Shown piece after piece: positions 16,191 through 25,034 of a stretch of 64,000 nt of DNA. This DNA is from Hymenobacter sp. YC55. GTDB taxonomy: Bacteria > Bacteroidota > Bacteroidia > Cytophagales > Hymenobacteraceae. Position 1 is the first letter of the stretch, and each line of letters starts with the position of its first letter. The notes beneath the pieces are model-generated. The model did no database searches. It saw only the letters and a list, made by a program, of their open reading frames with translations, and was not told where the DNA came from. The translations under genes and the position numbers were made by a program. The stretch covers positions 3,038,001 through 3,102,000 of the forward strand of contig NZ_JARNTX010000001.1 in NCBI RefSeq assembly GCF_029433095.1, in the 5' to 3' direction.

Positions 16191-17116
16191 GGCCAGGCCA
16201 AATCATCCTACTAACTATTCTTGGTGTTGCCCTGCAGGCTTTGCAGGGCAACACTTGTTTGGCCCAATCTGCGCCGTGCGCTACGTCGGCGTCCTTTACG
16301 CTTACTGATGCGCTCAACCGGCCAAGCTGTATCCAGGAGCTGAACCTGCGGGGGCAGAATCTGGAACTACTGCCGCCTTCCTTGGCGCAGTTGCCGCGGC
16401 TGCGGCGTCTCTACGCCCACGAAAACCATCTGCGCCACCTACCCGAAGAACTTGGGCAACTGGATAGCCTGCGGGTGCTGTTTCTGAACAAGAACAGCCT
16501 GCTGGATCTGCCAGCCGGCATCGGTAAGCTGCACCGGCTAGGTCAACTGCAAATCGACCAGAACTCGCTCACTGAACTTCCGCCCAGCATTGGCGACCTG
16601 GACAGCATGCGCTATTTGGTTTGTGCCTGGAACAACTTCGCGTCGTTGCCGGAGCAGCTCGGCAACCTAACGCAGCTGCAGTACTTCGACACCTCGCACA
16701 ACCAATTGCTTTTCTTGCCGAATACTATGAGCAACCTGCGCGAACTGCGCTACGTGTACCTCAACGACAACAAGCTGCAAAGCCTACCCGCGCAACTTGG
16801 TGCGCTGCGCAAGCTCCAGGAACTGAACGTTAGCAACAATCAACTGGAACAACTGCCGGCCAGCATCGGCGACTGCGCAGACCTGAAGATTCTTATCCTG
16901 TCGGGCAACCAGCTTAAGAGCCTGCCCAAGAGTATCGGCAAGCTGAGTAATTTGGAAATGCTGATTGCCAACGACAACCAACTGACGGCGCTACCCAGCT
17001 CGCTAGCGAAATTGAAGAAACTCAAAACGGTTATTGTAAAGCAGAACGCCTTCACGCCGGAAGCCCGCCGCCAAGCGGAAGCTGCCTTGCCCGACACGAA
17101 ATTCTATTTTCAATGA
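16187..17116 (+). CDS. Secreted leucine-rich-repeat protein
   Basis: A 309-residue protein with a signal peptide (LTILGVALQALQGNTCLA) and ten consecutive 23-residue leucine-rich repeats of the LxxLPxxLxxLxxLxxLxL type (for example LRHLPEELGQLDSLRVL). The start is a GTG at 16187 overlapping the stop of the PhoX gene by 4 bp, which argues for translational coupling. No kinase, GTPase or sorting domain follows the repeats, so it is a stand-alone ligand- or protein-binding module, perhaps periplasmic. It in turn overlaps the next gene by 4 bp. Its partner is unknown, but the tight packing suggests the adjacent PhoX-like protein or peroxidase. Confidence 0.9.
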   Translation: MRPGQIILLTILGVALQALQGNTCLAQSAPCATSASFTLTDALNRPSCIQELNLRGQNLELLPPSLAQLPRLRRLYAHENHLRHLPEELGQLDSLRVLFLNKNSLLDLPAGIGKLHRLGQLQIDQNSLTELPPSIGDLDSMRYLVCAWNNFASLPEQLGNLTQLQYFDTSHNQLLFLPNTMSNLRELRYVYLNDNKLQSLPAQLGALRKLQELNVSNNQLEQLPASIGDCADLKILILSGNQLKSLPKSIGKLSNLEMLIANDNQLTALPSSLAKLKKLKTVIVKQNAFTPEARRQAEAALPDTKFYFQ

Positions 17117-18933
17117 ACAGCCTCCTTTCTCGTTTTCAAGCGGTCGGCCGGCCGCTGCTGCTCGGGTTGGCGGTGCTGCTGTTCTCGTTTGCGGCCCTGC
17201 GCAAAACGCCGGTTGAGCAAGTAAAGGATTACTATAACAACCACCTCCACCAACTTCATTCTGCCCTCACCCGCTTCCAGGAAGTCACTTACCAAGCCGA
17301 TACCACTGCCCTCCGAACTCAGTTTGCTGCGTGCCGGGCAGAATACAAGCAGTTGGAGTTTGCGGTGGAATACTACTACCCGCACGCAGCCTCGCGCGTC
17401 AACGGCGCGGCCCTGCCCGAAACCGAGCCTGGTGAGCCTGGCGAAGTCATTCCGCCCACCGGCTTTCAGGTGCTGGAAGAATACGTGTACGCCGCACCCG
17501 ATTCTCGAGCAAACCGGGACCTGATTCATCAGGAACTAGACAACGTGCTCTATCAGATACGCCATTTGGAGCAGCAAGCACCCTACCTAGCCTTCTCCGA
17601 CGCTGAAGTATTCGACGCCGTGCGGCTCAATTTGTACCGTTTGGCGGCCAAAGGCATATCGGGGTTTGACTCGCCGGCTGCCCATGCGTCGTTGCCGGAA
17701 GCAGCGGTTACGCTGAAAGCCAGCCGGGAAGTGCTGGCTTCGTTTGACGTGCCGCAGGCTCTCACCACGCAATTAGAGCGCTGCGCAGCCGCCGTAGCCG
17801 CCCCCAACCAAGACTTCAACAGCTTCAACCGGGCCCGGTTCTTGGTGCGCTTCTTCAACCCGGCCCTGGCTACGCTGCGGCAAGTGCAACTGCAACTACA
17901 CATTCCGTTTGTTGCAGCCAAACGTGCGGTGCGGGTCGATGCCGCTGGCTACTTTGTGGCCGATGCCTTCGACGCATCCTTTTTCGCGCCTGCCAATGCT
18001 GCAGCGCCTACGCCGGCGGTGCTGGCCTTGGGAGAAGCTCTTTTCAAAGAGCCTGTACTGTCGGGTAAGGCAGGACGCTCGTGCGCCAGCTGCCACATTC
18101 CGGGCCGGGCCTACACCGACGGGTTGAAGGTGAATAGTTCGTTGCTGGCTGACGCCGGCCTGGAGCGCAACACCCCTACCTTGCTCAATGCTGCCCTGCA
18201 ACCCGACCAGTTCTACGACAGCCGGGTGCATTACCTGGAAGACCAAGTACACGCTGTAGTGTCCAACAAAGCCGAAATGGGCGGCCAACTAAGTGAAGCG
18301 CCTGCGCTACTACGCAAGAAAGGCAGTTACGCCAAGCTGTTTGCCAAGGCCTTCATCAACGAGAAGCAACCTGTCACAGAGCACAACATCCGACGCGCCG
18401 TGGCTACCTATGTCCGCTCTCTGGTCCGCCTCAACAGCCGCTTCGACCAGTACCTGCGCGGCGACACCGCTGTGCTCAACTCCCAGGAGGTTTTGGGCTT
18501 CAACCTGTTCATGGGCAAAGCGCAATGCGGCACCTGCCACTACATGCCCTTATTCAGTGGCACGGTCCCGCCTCTTTACGACAAAACCGAAAGCGAAATT
18601 CTAGGCGTACCGGCCACCGCCGACACCTTGCACCCTACACTAGACGCAGACCAAGGTAAATTCCTGCTCTACGGCATTGCCCACCAGAAGCACGCTTTCA
18701 AAACTCCTACCGTCCGCAACGCTGCCCTCACCGCTCCCTACATGCACAACGGCGTGTACCAAACCTTGGAGCAGGTGCTGGATTTCTATAACAAAGGCGG
18801 CGGCGCGGGCATGGGCCTGAACATACCCAATCAAACCCTAGCCGAAGACAAGCTAGGCCTAAGTACGGCCGAGCAGCAGGCTATTATTGCCTTCATCAAG
18901 GCATTAAATGACACGCGGGAGGTAGCGTATTAA
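17113..18933 (+). CDS. Di-haem cytochrome c peroxidase with N-terminal helical domain
   Basis: A 606-residue protein. Residues 1-30 form a signal or anchor sequence. Residues about 30-270 are a helical domain with an imelysin-like feel (PGEVIPPTGFQVLEEYVYA). Residues about 290-600 are a MauG/CcpA-type di-haem peroxidase, with haem sites CASCH near 324 and CGTCH near 472. Later segments KTPTVRNAALTAPYMHNG carry the conserved haem-proximal region. The reaction is likely reduction of H2O2 or oxidation of a protein partner using cytochrome electrons. The 4-bp overlap with the LRR gene shows cotranscription. The N-terminal domain recurs in Bacteroidota peroxidases but its role is unknown. Confidence 0.9.
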   Translation: MNSLLSRFQAVGRPLLLGLAVLLFSFAALRKTPVEQVKDYYNNHLHQLHSALTRFQEVTYQADTTALRTQFAACRAEYKQLEFAVEYYYPHAASRVNGAALPETEPGEPGEVIPPTGFQVLEEYVYAAPDSRANRDLIHQELDNVLYQIRHLEQQAPYLAFSDAEVFDAVRLNLYRLAAKGISGFDSPAAHASLPEAAVTLKASREVLASFDVPQALTTQLERCAAAVAAPNQDFNSFNRARFLVRFFNPALATLRQVQLQLHIPFVAAKRAVRVDAAGYFVADAFDASFFAPANAAAPTPAVLALGEALFKEPVLSGKAGRSCASCHIPGRAYTDGLKVNSSLLADAGLERNTPTLLNAALQPDQFYDSRVHYLEDQVHAVVSNKAEMGGQLSEAPALLRKKGSYAKLFAKAFINEKQPVTEHNIRRAVATYVRSLVRLNSRFDQYLRGDTAVLNSQEVLGFNLFMGKAQCGTCHYMPLFSGTVPPLYDKTESEILGVPATADTLHPTLDADQGKFLLYGIAHQKHAFKTPTVRNAALTAPYMHNGVYQTLEQVLDFYNKGGGAGMGLNIPNQTLAEDKLGLSTAEQQAIIAFIKALNDTREVAY

Positions 18934-19170
18934 CCTAACAACAAGCTCCTACTTGGTTGTAGTTGCTGACGCACAATCCATTAGCAACAGCATCCTAGTT
19001 ATTCTTCCGATGCCGCTTCCCTCCTACCACACTTTTGCTTGAAGTGGGCACTCATGTTCGCATCGTTTAGTGTTTACTAGCCGCAACAAGAGCAGAACTC
19101 CCGAAATCTATACGTATGTGGCGCTGAATACCAGCTCCGCTTCGTCACTTGATACACTGAAGCTATAAAC
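18934..19170. other. Intergenic segment, no gene seen
   Basis: This stretch between the peroxidase stop and the hairpin at 19171 shows no coding frame of family-like character, no RNA signature and no repeat shared with other parts of the window. Confidence 0.6.
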
Positions 19171-19218
19171 CAAGCCTTCGGGAAGCATACTTAACTTGGT
19201 GTGCTTCCCGAAGGCTTG
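19171..19218 (+). terminator. Hairpin terminator of the PhoX operon region
   Basis: A 17-bp perfect stem (19171-19187 with 19202-19218) with a 14-nt loop. It lies some 240 bp after the peroxidase gene and before the AT-rich GH25 gene; only a weak T-tract follows. Confidence 0.7.
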
Positions 19219-19300
19219 TTGCGCACATAGCGTAGTTTGCCGAAGCTTGCACCCATGTCAAGTTTCAGCACTCCATATGTTGGCCACCATTTAATACAAA

Positions 19301-20026
19301 ATGAACAAAAAGCTTTGGATAATAGTGACCCTTGGGGTACTGACAATAATGTCAGTAATAGTTATGTTCTACAAAGGACTACTAAGGCTCAATTATCCTT
19401 CTTATAAGGAGTTTCCCGTTCAGGGTATTGACATTTCTCACCATCAAGGCGATATTAATTGGGATAAATTAACGAATGAAAAAATTTCATTTGTATTTAT
19501 AAAAGCAACAGAAGGCGGAGATTATAAAGACCCTAAATTTCAAATAAATTGGGTGAATGCTAAAAACGCAGGACTTGCAGTTGGCGCATATCATTTTTAT
19601 AGGCTTTGCAAGACTGGAACCGAACAAGCGGACAATTTTATTTCAACCGTCCCAAGGAATGACGGGAATCTTCCACCAGTGATTGATTTAGAATTCGGCG
19701 GGAATTGCCAAACTGATAAGACTGATGAAATAATAATTCAGGAAGTTCAGGATTATACTGACATAGTAAAAGAATACTACGGTCAAACACCTATTTTTTA
19801 TGTAACAATAGAGTTTTACGAGAAATATTTACAAAACCGCTTCACAGATTACCCTATATGGATACGCGACATATCTACTAGGCCTGAGCTACCTGATAGA
19901 AGAAGCTGGGTTTTTTGGCAATTTGCTAACAGAGGGCACATAGAAGGTATAGATGGATATGTTGACCTCAACGTATTTAATGGCGACAAGATTGAATTCC
20001 TGAAATTAATAAAGAAAGGAACCTAA
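19301..20026 (+). CDS. GH25 family lysozyme
   Basis: A 241-residue glycoside hydrolase family 25 muramidase, which cleaves the MurNAc-GlcNAc bond of peptidoglycan. GIDISHHQGDINW at about residue 43 supplies the first catalytic aspartate, and PPVIDLEFGGN the DxE pair. An N-terminal hydrophobic helix (LWIIVTLGVLTIMSVIVMFY) acts as membrane anchor or uncleaved signal. Codon use is strongly AT-biased (many AAA, ATA, ATT, AAT), unlike neighbours, which suggests horizontal acquisition. It stands alone. Effector against other bacteria, phage-derived lysin or wall remodelling enzyme are all possible; no phage genes adjoin it. Confidence 0.92.
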   Translation: MNKKLWIIVTLGVLTIMSVIVMFYKGLLRLNYPSYKEFPVQGIDISHHQGDINWDKLTNEKISFVFIKATEGGDYKDPKFQINWVNAKNAGLAVGAYHFYRLCKTGTEQADNFISTVPRNDGNLPPVIDLEFGGNCQTDKTDEIIIQEVQDYTDIVKEYYGQTPIFYVTIEFYEKYLQNRFTDYPIWIRDISTRPELPDRRSWVFWQFANRGHIEGIDGYVDLNVFNGDKIEFLKLIKKGT

Positions 20027-20172
20027 CACAGGATTTGCAGCATGTGGTATAAAGTGCAAACTTGAAATTTTATATTTGATAATAAACGGAAGCTTTTTGC
20101 TTAAATCTACTACTCGTCGCAAAGCCTCGAACCGGAAGTAATTGGTAACATACATCCACAACTTCAATAGCC

Positions 20173-20688
20173 ATGGCCTTGAAACATCTCATGATTATCT
20201 CGGGTGCAACCCTGTCGATGCTTTTTTCAATACCAACGGTTGCGCAGCATAATGCAGACTCAACGGCGATTCAAAAGATTCTGCAAGAAGAGGTAACATC
20301 CTGGAACAACAGTGATGCGCTAACTTACTCAAAGCATTTCGCTGATAATGGGACATTCACAAATATTCGCGGTATGTTTTTCACCGGCCATCAGGGATTC
20401 TTAGACCGGCATGCCGAGATTTTCAAAGGCATGTTTTCCAAAACTGTTTTGAATCAAGAAGTTGTTTCCTTTCGCTTCCTTGCCGCTGATGTAGCCCTTG
20501 TGGAAACGCTTACTTGGATTACAGGGCTTAGAAGAGACGCGTTACCAAAAGGAATTAACATTGACGACAGAGGCCGCTTACATACTCGACTTCTCCAAGT
20601 CTTTCAAAAGCAGGCAGGAGCCTGGAAAATAATTGTTTACCACAATGTCGACGTTAAAGCCAACGTACCCGTTCCGCCACACCCCTGA
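20173..20688 (+). CDS. Secreted SnoaL-like / DUF4440 protein
   Basis: A 171-residue protein with an N-terminal signal peptide (MIISGATLSMLFSIPTVAQ) and a SnoaL-like NTF2 fold, of the SgcJ/EcaC group: residues from DSTAIQKILQEEVTSWNN onwards, the central FADNGTFTNIRG, and the C-terminal GAWKIIVYHNVDV. This fold often binds small hydrophobic molecules; many members have no known enzyme activity. It is moderately AT-rich and follows the GH25 gene by 146 bp. Start is the ATG at 20173. Confidence 0.85.
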   Translation: MALKHLMIISGATLSMLFSIPTVAQHNADSTAIQKILQEEVTSWNNSDALTYSKHFADNGTFTNIRGMFFTGHQGFLDRHAEIFKGMFSKTVLNQEVVSFRFLAADVALVETLTWITGLRRDALPKGINIDDRGRLHTRLLQVFQKQAGAWKIIVYHNVDVKANVPVPPHP

Positions 20689-20876
20689 ACAGGCGCATAT
20701 AGTGTGGCATTAGTCAATCCATCCAGATAAGAAATAACGGCTTACAACATCAGCTTTTTGCAATAGCAGCTGACGAACATTGGCCCTACACCTGGAACTA
20801 TAGTTATGCATGTATAAACTTAAGCCATGCAGCACAGAATGGTACTATAGCAAGATGCTAAGCATTGAAAAAATAA

Positions 20877-20913
20877 AAGCCCCGCCCGAAGCTACGTGCT
20901 TCGGGCGGGGCTT
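20877..20913. terminator. Bidirectional terminator
   Basis: A 16-bp perfect GC-rich stem (20877-20892 with 20898-20913), loop TACGT, flanked on the left by AAAAATAAA so that the minus-strand transcript of the ABC-F gene ends in a T-rich tract. Confidence 0.85.
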
Positions 20914-20934
20914 ATTACTAGGCAAAACGACTGT

Positions 20935-22845
20935 CTACATCTCTGCCAGTGTTTCCCAACGGTCGTTGAGTTGAGCCAGTTCTTTTTTCACCTGCTCAAA
21001 CTTGACGGTGGCATCTTTTAGCTGAGCGGTGTTTTGGTAAATCTGCGGGTCGGCGAGCTGCTTTTCGTAAATCGCCAGTTCTTTTTCCCGCTCATCAATT
21101 TTCTTTTCCACTTCAGCCAGCTCTTTCAAGGCTTTTTTTTGGTCGGGCGAAGGCGTTTTGGCCGGTGCGGCTTCCACTTTCTTTTCCTCCTTCGGTAGCG
21201 GCTTAGGAGCCGAAGGTGAGGGCAGACCAGCTTTCTTGGCCGTCTTCTCCCGGTCTTCCTGCCACTGCTCGTACTCGGCGTAGGTGCCGGGGTACTCTTT
21301 CAGCTGATAGTCTTCGATGTACCAGATTTTGTTGGCCACATTCTCCACAAAGAACCGGTCGTGGCTGATGACGATGTAGGTGCCTTCGTACTGGTCCAGT
21401 GCCTGAATCAGAATGTTCACCGACTGCATGTCCAAGTGGTTGGTCGGTTCGTCGAGCAGCAGGAAGTTGGCTTCCGAAATCAGAGTTTTGGCCAAGGCCA
21501 CGCGGCTTTTCTCGCCCCCGCTGAGCACCTTGATTTTCTTGTACACTTCCTCACCCGTGAACAGGAACGAACCGAGCACCGACCGCAGCTCCATTTCGGT
21601 GCGCCGCGAGCCAGCCTCTATCATCTCCTGCAAAATCTCGTTCTCGATGCGCAGGCTTTCCAACTGGTGCTGCGCATAAAACGACATGATGACGTTGTGG
21701 CCCAACTGGTGGTTGCCGTTGGTAGGCGCTTCCTGGCCCGCTACCAAACGCATCAGCGTGGATTTGCCTTTGCCGTTGGCCCCAATGAGGGCAATTTTGT
21801 CGCCCCGCTCGATGTGCACGTGGGTGTCGCGGAAGATCAGCTTTTCGCCGTACTTCTTGCCCACGTGCTCCATGCGCAGGATGTGGCGGCCGGGCGTCAC
21901 GGTGAAGTTGAACTTGATGTTCACGCGGGCATCGTCGCCGGCTACGTCTTCGATGCGCTCCAGCTTATCCAGCGCTTTCACGCGGCTTTGGGCCTGCTTG
22001 GCTTTGCTGGCCTTGGCCTTAAACCGCTCGATAAAGCGCTCCGCCTGCCGAATTTGGGCTTGCTGGTTTTCGAAAGCGCCCTTCTGAATAGCGTTGCGTT
22101 CCTCTTTCTCTTCTAGGTAATACGAGTAGTTGCCGGCATACGGCACCAGCTTGCCGCCCGTCACTTCCACGGTGGTGTTGGTGGTCCGGTCTAGGAACTC
22201 CCGGTCGTGGCTCACGATGATAACAGCGCCTTCGTAGCCGGCCAGGTAGTTTTCTATCCACTTGATAGACGGTAAGTCCAAGTGGTTGGTTGGTTCGTCG
22301 AGCAGCAGCAGCGAGGGTTGCTGGAGCAGAATCTTGGCCAACATCACGCGCATGCGCCAGCCTCCCGAGAACTGCTTCAGCGGCTTCTGCAGCTCCTCGG
22401 TGGTAAAGCCGAGACCTTCCAAAATCTCTTCGGCACGGGCCTGCATGGTGTAGCCCCCCAAAGCCTCGAACCGCTCTTGCAGGTCGGCCAGCTTTTCTAC
22501 TAGGTCGTCGGTGTAGTTGGTTTCAAACTCCACCAGCACCTGATCTATCTTCTTTTGGAGCTCCAGGGCCTCGGCAAAGGCCTGCATGGCCACCACCAAG
22601 ATGGGCTCGTGCGAGTCGTAGGAAAGCAGGTCCTGGTTCAGGAAACCAAGGCTGACATCCTTGCTCATGGAGATGCTTCCCCCGTCGGGCTTGTACTCGC
22701 CCACCAGAATGCGCAGCAGCGTGGATTTGCCCCGGCCATTGAGCCCGATGAGGCCAATTTTATCCTTGGGCTTTATGTGGAGGTTGGCTTTGTCGTAGAG
22801 CGTACGGGAGCCAAAATGAAAGTCTAGGTCGCTAATCGAAATCAT
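20935..22845 (-). CDS. ABC-F family ATPase
   Basis: A 636-residue cytosolic protein with two ATP-binding cassettes and no membrane domain, of the ABC-F class that acts on ribosomes (translation factors or antibiotic resistance). Walker A motifs are GLNGRGKST and GANGKGKST; signature motifs are FSGGWRMR and LSGGEKSR; both cassettes carry LLLDEPTNHLD. The inter-cassette linker is rich in charged residues (ERFIERFKAKASKAKQAQSR), as in Uup/EttA relatives. The C-terminus is a Pro/Lys-rich linker plus coiled coil (ELAEVEKKIDEREKELAIYE), typical of Uup-like proteins that bind DNA. A TACCTTTG box precedes it. Confidence 0.95.
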   Translation of the reverse strand: MISISDLDFHFGSRTLYDKANLHIKPKDKIGLIGLNGRGKSTLLRILVGEYKPDGGSISMSKDVSLGFLNQDLLSYDSHEPILVVAMQAFAEALELQKKIDQVLVEFETNYTDDLVEKLADLQERFEALGGYTMQARAEEILEGLGFTTEELQKPLKQFSGGWRMRVMLAKILLQQPSLLLLDEPTNHLDLPSIKWIENYLAGYEGAVIIVSHDREFLDRTTNTTVEVTGGKLVPYAGNYSYYLEEKEERNAIQKGAFENQQAQIRQAERFIERFKAKASKAKQAQSRVKALDKLERIEDVAGDDARVNIKFNFTVTPGRHILRMEHVGKKYGEKLIFRDTHVHIERGDKIALIGANGKGKSTLMRLVAGQEAPTNGNHQLGHNVIMSFYAQHQLESLRIENEILQEMIEAGSRRTEMELRSVLGSFLFTGEEVYKKIKVLSGGEKSRVALAKTLISEANFLLLDEPTNHLDMQSVNILIQALDQYEGTYIVISHDRFFVENVANKIWYIEDYQLKEYPGTYAEYEQWQEDREKTAKKAGLPSPSAPKPLPKEEKKVEAAPAKTPSPDQKKALKELAEVEKKIDEREKELAIYEKQLADPQIYQNTAQLKDATVKFEQVKKELAQLNDRWETLAEM

Positions 22846-22865
22846 CCTACTTTGCTATGAAGCTG

Positions 22866-22873
22866 CAAAGGTA
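22866..22873 (-). promoter_or_regulatory. Candidate -7 box of the ABC-F gene
   Basis: Minus-strand TACCTTTG, an exact TAnnTTTG match, lies 21 bp upstream of the start codon at 22845, giving a leader of about 15 nt. No convincing -33 element was seen. Confidence 0.55.
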
Positions 22874-23030
22874 CGAGGTTTAAGCAGAGCTTTATTTGCT
22901 TCATGCTGAAGACTAGAACATAATGCTCTGGTAAAAAATCCCATCATCTCTACCTAGTAAAAAAGCATAACTAACGGGGGACTATTCTTCCGAAAGAACG
23001 AATTATGAAAGCGCAATTGCTATGAACTGA

Positions 23031-23666
23031 ATGGATACTAAAGACAAACTACTTCTTATCCTCGACCTAGATGAAACCCTGATTCACGCTTCAAGCAAGG
23101 AATTAGACCGACCAGCTGATTTTACCTTATTCGATTATCATATTTATATACGGCCTTATCTAGCAGAGTTTCTAGTTGGGTGCAGCCAGCATTTCAGGCT
23201 GGCCATCTGGTCGTCGGCTTCCGACGATTACGTGGCGGAAGTGACCAAACGCATTATCCCGGCGTCCATCCCCCTCGACTTTGTTTGGGGCCGGAGCCGC
23301 TGCACTTACTGCTTCGATTTCAAGAATGCCGCTTTCGAAGACTCGGGATACACCGGCTACTACAATCACTACGACTACGTCAAGGTGCTTAAGAAACTTC
23401 GGCGGCGCGGCTACGATTTGGATAGGGTGCTGATAGTGGATGACACACCTTCAAAGGCCAAGCGCAACTATGGCAACGCCATCTATCCAAGGGAATACCA
23501 CGGGCAATTGCACGACAACGAACTAATCCTGCTCTTACGCTATTTAGCTCAGTTCAAGGATGTAGACAACGTTCGATCCATTGAGAAAAGAGATTGGCAA
23601 AACCGCGTAGCCCTTACTGGTGAATTAAGTAACACTTCTAGGATACGCTTGCTTACACCCGAATAA
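23031..23666 (+). CDS. FCP1/NIF-type HAD phosphatase
   Basis: A 211-residue HAD-superfamily protein of the NLI-interacting-factor (FCP1/SCP) type, which in eukaryotes dephosphorylates the RNA polymerase II C-terminal domain. The catalytic motif is ILDLDETLIHA near residue 10 (DxDxT), with LAIWSSAS as motif II and RVLIVDDTPSKAKRNYGNAI as motif III/IV. Bacterial members are scattered and their substrates unknown. Codon use in the first 100 bp is more AT-rich than later. It is followed at 42 bp by the transglutaminase gene, which may share its transcript. Confidence 0.88.
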   Translation: MDTKDKLLLILDLDETLIHASSKELDRPADFTLFDYHIYIRPYLAEFLVGCSQHFRLAIWSSASDDYVAEVTKRIIPASIPLDFVWGRSRCTYCFDFKNAAFEDSGYTGYYNHYDYVKVLKKLRRRGYDLDRVLIVDDTPSKAKRNYGNAIYPREYHGQLHDNELILLLRYLAQFKDVDNVRSIEKRDWQNRVALTGELSNTSRIRLLTPE

Positions 23667-23707
23667 CTATTTCCTTCTATTCCACCTGCAACTCCAGCAG
23701 CGTACCG

Positions 23708-24421
23708 ATGAAAACCTTGTTTGCCTGGCTGCTTTTACTGCTGCCTGCGGCGGCTTCAGCCACTGGCACTGATACGCTGAATACGCGCCTTTATCAGCAC
23801 GCTCAACAGGCCCCACCAACTACCAACGTCCGCAACCTGGTAGCCTATCTTAAGCAGGGCACTACTTCCGAGCGGGAACGGGCCGAAATCATCTTTTACT
23901 GGATAGCCGACCACATTAGCTACGACTGTGAGCTTGAAAAACAGGCGTATATCACGCCTGCGGCAGTTTCCATTGATAGCATCATGAGACGGCAGAAAAC
24001 CATCTGCTCGGGTTATGCGCGCTTGTACGCCACCATGGCCGCGTATGCAGGAATAGCGTGCCAAACGGTAGCAGGCACCGCCGCAAATCGTTTCGGCGAG
24101 GGTATGCACTCTTGGAACGCGGTATACATTAATAAGCAATGGCTGCTGGTAGATGCCACGTGGGGAAGCGGCGGCACCGTAGACCAAACTGACCGGTACG
24201 TTAAGCGCTTGGACCTGCGCTATCTGTTTGCTGAACCTAAGTTTTTGGTGACCACCCATCTCCCCAACAACAGCCGCTGGCAGTTACTCGATAGCCCCAT
24301 CAGCCTAGGTACTTTCCAGGGCATCCTGTGGAAGCACAGGCGTGAGTCGCTGTATCAAGACGAGGTATTCCAGGCTTCTACCAACAACACGAGCACCCTA
24401 TACAAAAAGAATCGGCGGTAG
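23708..24421 (+). CDS. Secreted transglutaminase-like protein
   Basis: A 237-residue protein with a signal peptide (MKTLFAWLLLLLPAAASA) and a transglutaminase-like cysteine-peptidase core. The Cys-His-Asp triad is readable as KTICSGYARLY, GMHSWNAVYI and LLVDATWGSG. Such domains act as proteases, or as amidases and crosslinking enzymes, in the periplasm or outside the cell. The C-terminal 60 residues (YLFAEPKFLVTTHLP) match the tail of the Bacteroidota versions. It lies downstream of the FCP1-like gene on the same strand and 79 bp before a lipoprotein gene. Confidence 0.9.
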   Translation: MKTLFAWLLLLLPAAASATGTDTLNTRLYQHAQQAPPTTNVRNLVAYLKQGTTSERERAEIIFYWIADHISYDCELEKQAYITPAAVSIDSIMRRQKTICSGYARLYATMAAYAGIACQTVAGTAANRFGEGMHSWNAVYINKQWLLVDATWGSGGTVDQTDRYVKRLDLRYLFAEPKFLVTTHLPNNSRWQLLDSPISLGTFQGILWKHRRESLYQDEVFQASTNNTSTLYKKNRR

Positions 24422-24500
24422 CCCAAGGGCAACGGAGGTTGTTGAAGTCCAGCCAGCATGCGTTGGCTAACTACCTTTCGCGCCTGCCGTACACTTCGGC

Positions 24501-25034
24501 ATGAAGCCTCTCCTTCCACTTTTCGCCTTGCTGGCGCTAGCCGCTTGTAGCTCCGAACGCGAATCGGCGGGGCGGAAGCAGGAGGAAGTGGTGCCCGCCG
24601 CGGTGAAGAGCGAGGTATCTACAACGGAACGCGTAGGCGCAACCGGCCGCAACCACGCCTACATCCGACGCTTCTATATGAGCAAGGGCCGCTTCTACGT
24701 GACGCTGGATTACATCCAGTTTCTGACTGGCAAGGCCGCAGTGGCAGCAGCTCGGCGCAAGGGCGACGCCCAAGTGGAAGTGGTAAACGGCGACTCCATC
24801 TATTCGGTGTTCGACGACCACTACATCGTCAACGATATAGCTGCGCCCCGTACTTTTCCGCTGAGCGAGCAAGCTACCATCACCCTCTGGGATACATCCG
24901 ACGACTTGCGTCAGTACAGCGTTACGCCGGCCCAACTACTCGACAAAGGCAAAAGCTTGTTCCGCTACGCGCCTTTCATTGTAGAAACCACCCAAGGCCG
25001 GGTTACAAGTATCACGGAGCAATACGTGCCGTAA
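24501..25034 (+). CDS. Hypothetical lipoprotein
   Basis: A 177-residue protein with a lipoprotein signal (LFALLALAACSSERES; lipidated cysteine near residue 16). The mature part contains a segment RFYVTLDYIQFLTGKAA, which occurs in other small secreted proteins with a hydrophobic-strand repeat, and a C-terminal HGRVTSITEQYVP-like end. I do not recognise the family. It follows the transglutaminase gene by 79 bp and is probably the last gene of that group. Confidence 0.75.
   Translation: MKPLLPLFALLALAACSSERESAGRKQEEVVPAAVKSEVSTTERVGATGRNHAYIRRFYMSKGRFYVTLDYIQFLTGKAAVAAARRKGDAQVEVVNGDSIYSVFDDHYIVNDIAAPRTFPLSEQATITLWDTSDDLRQYSVTPAQLLDKGKSLFRYAPFIVETTQGRVTSITEQYVP

Noticed and set aside
19301..20150. 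AT-rich segment as a prophage remnant
   Set aside because: Only a GH25 gene is present; there are no integrase, capsid, tail or holin genes and no attachment-site repeats.
21361..22116. A 251-codon open frame opposite the ABC-F gene
   Set aside because: The ABC-F motifs on the other strand are unambiguous; this frame has no signature of its own.
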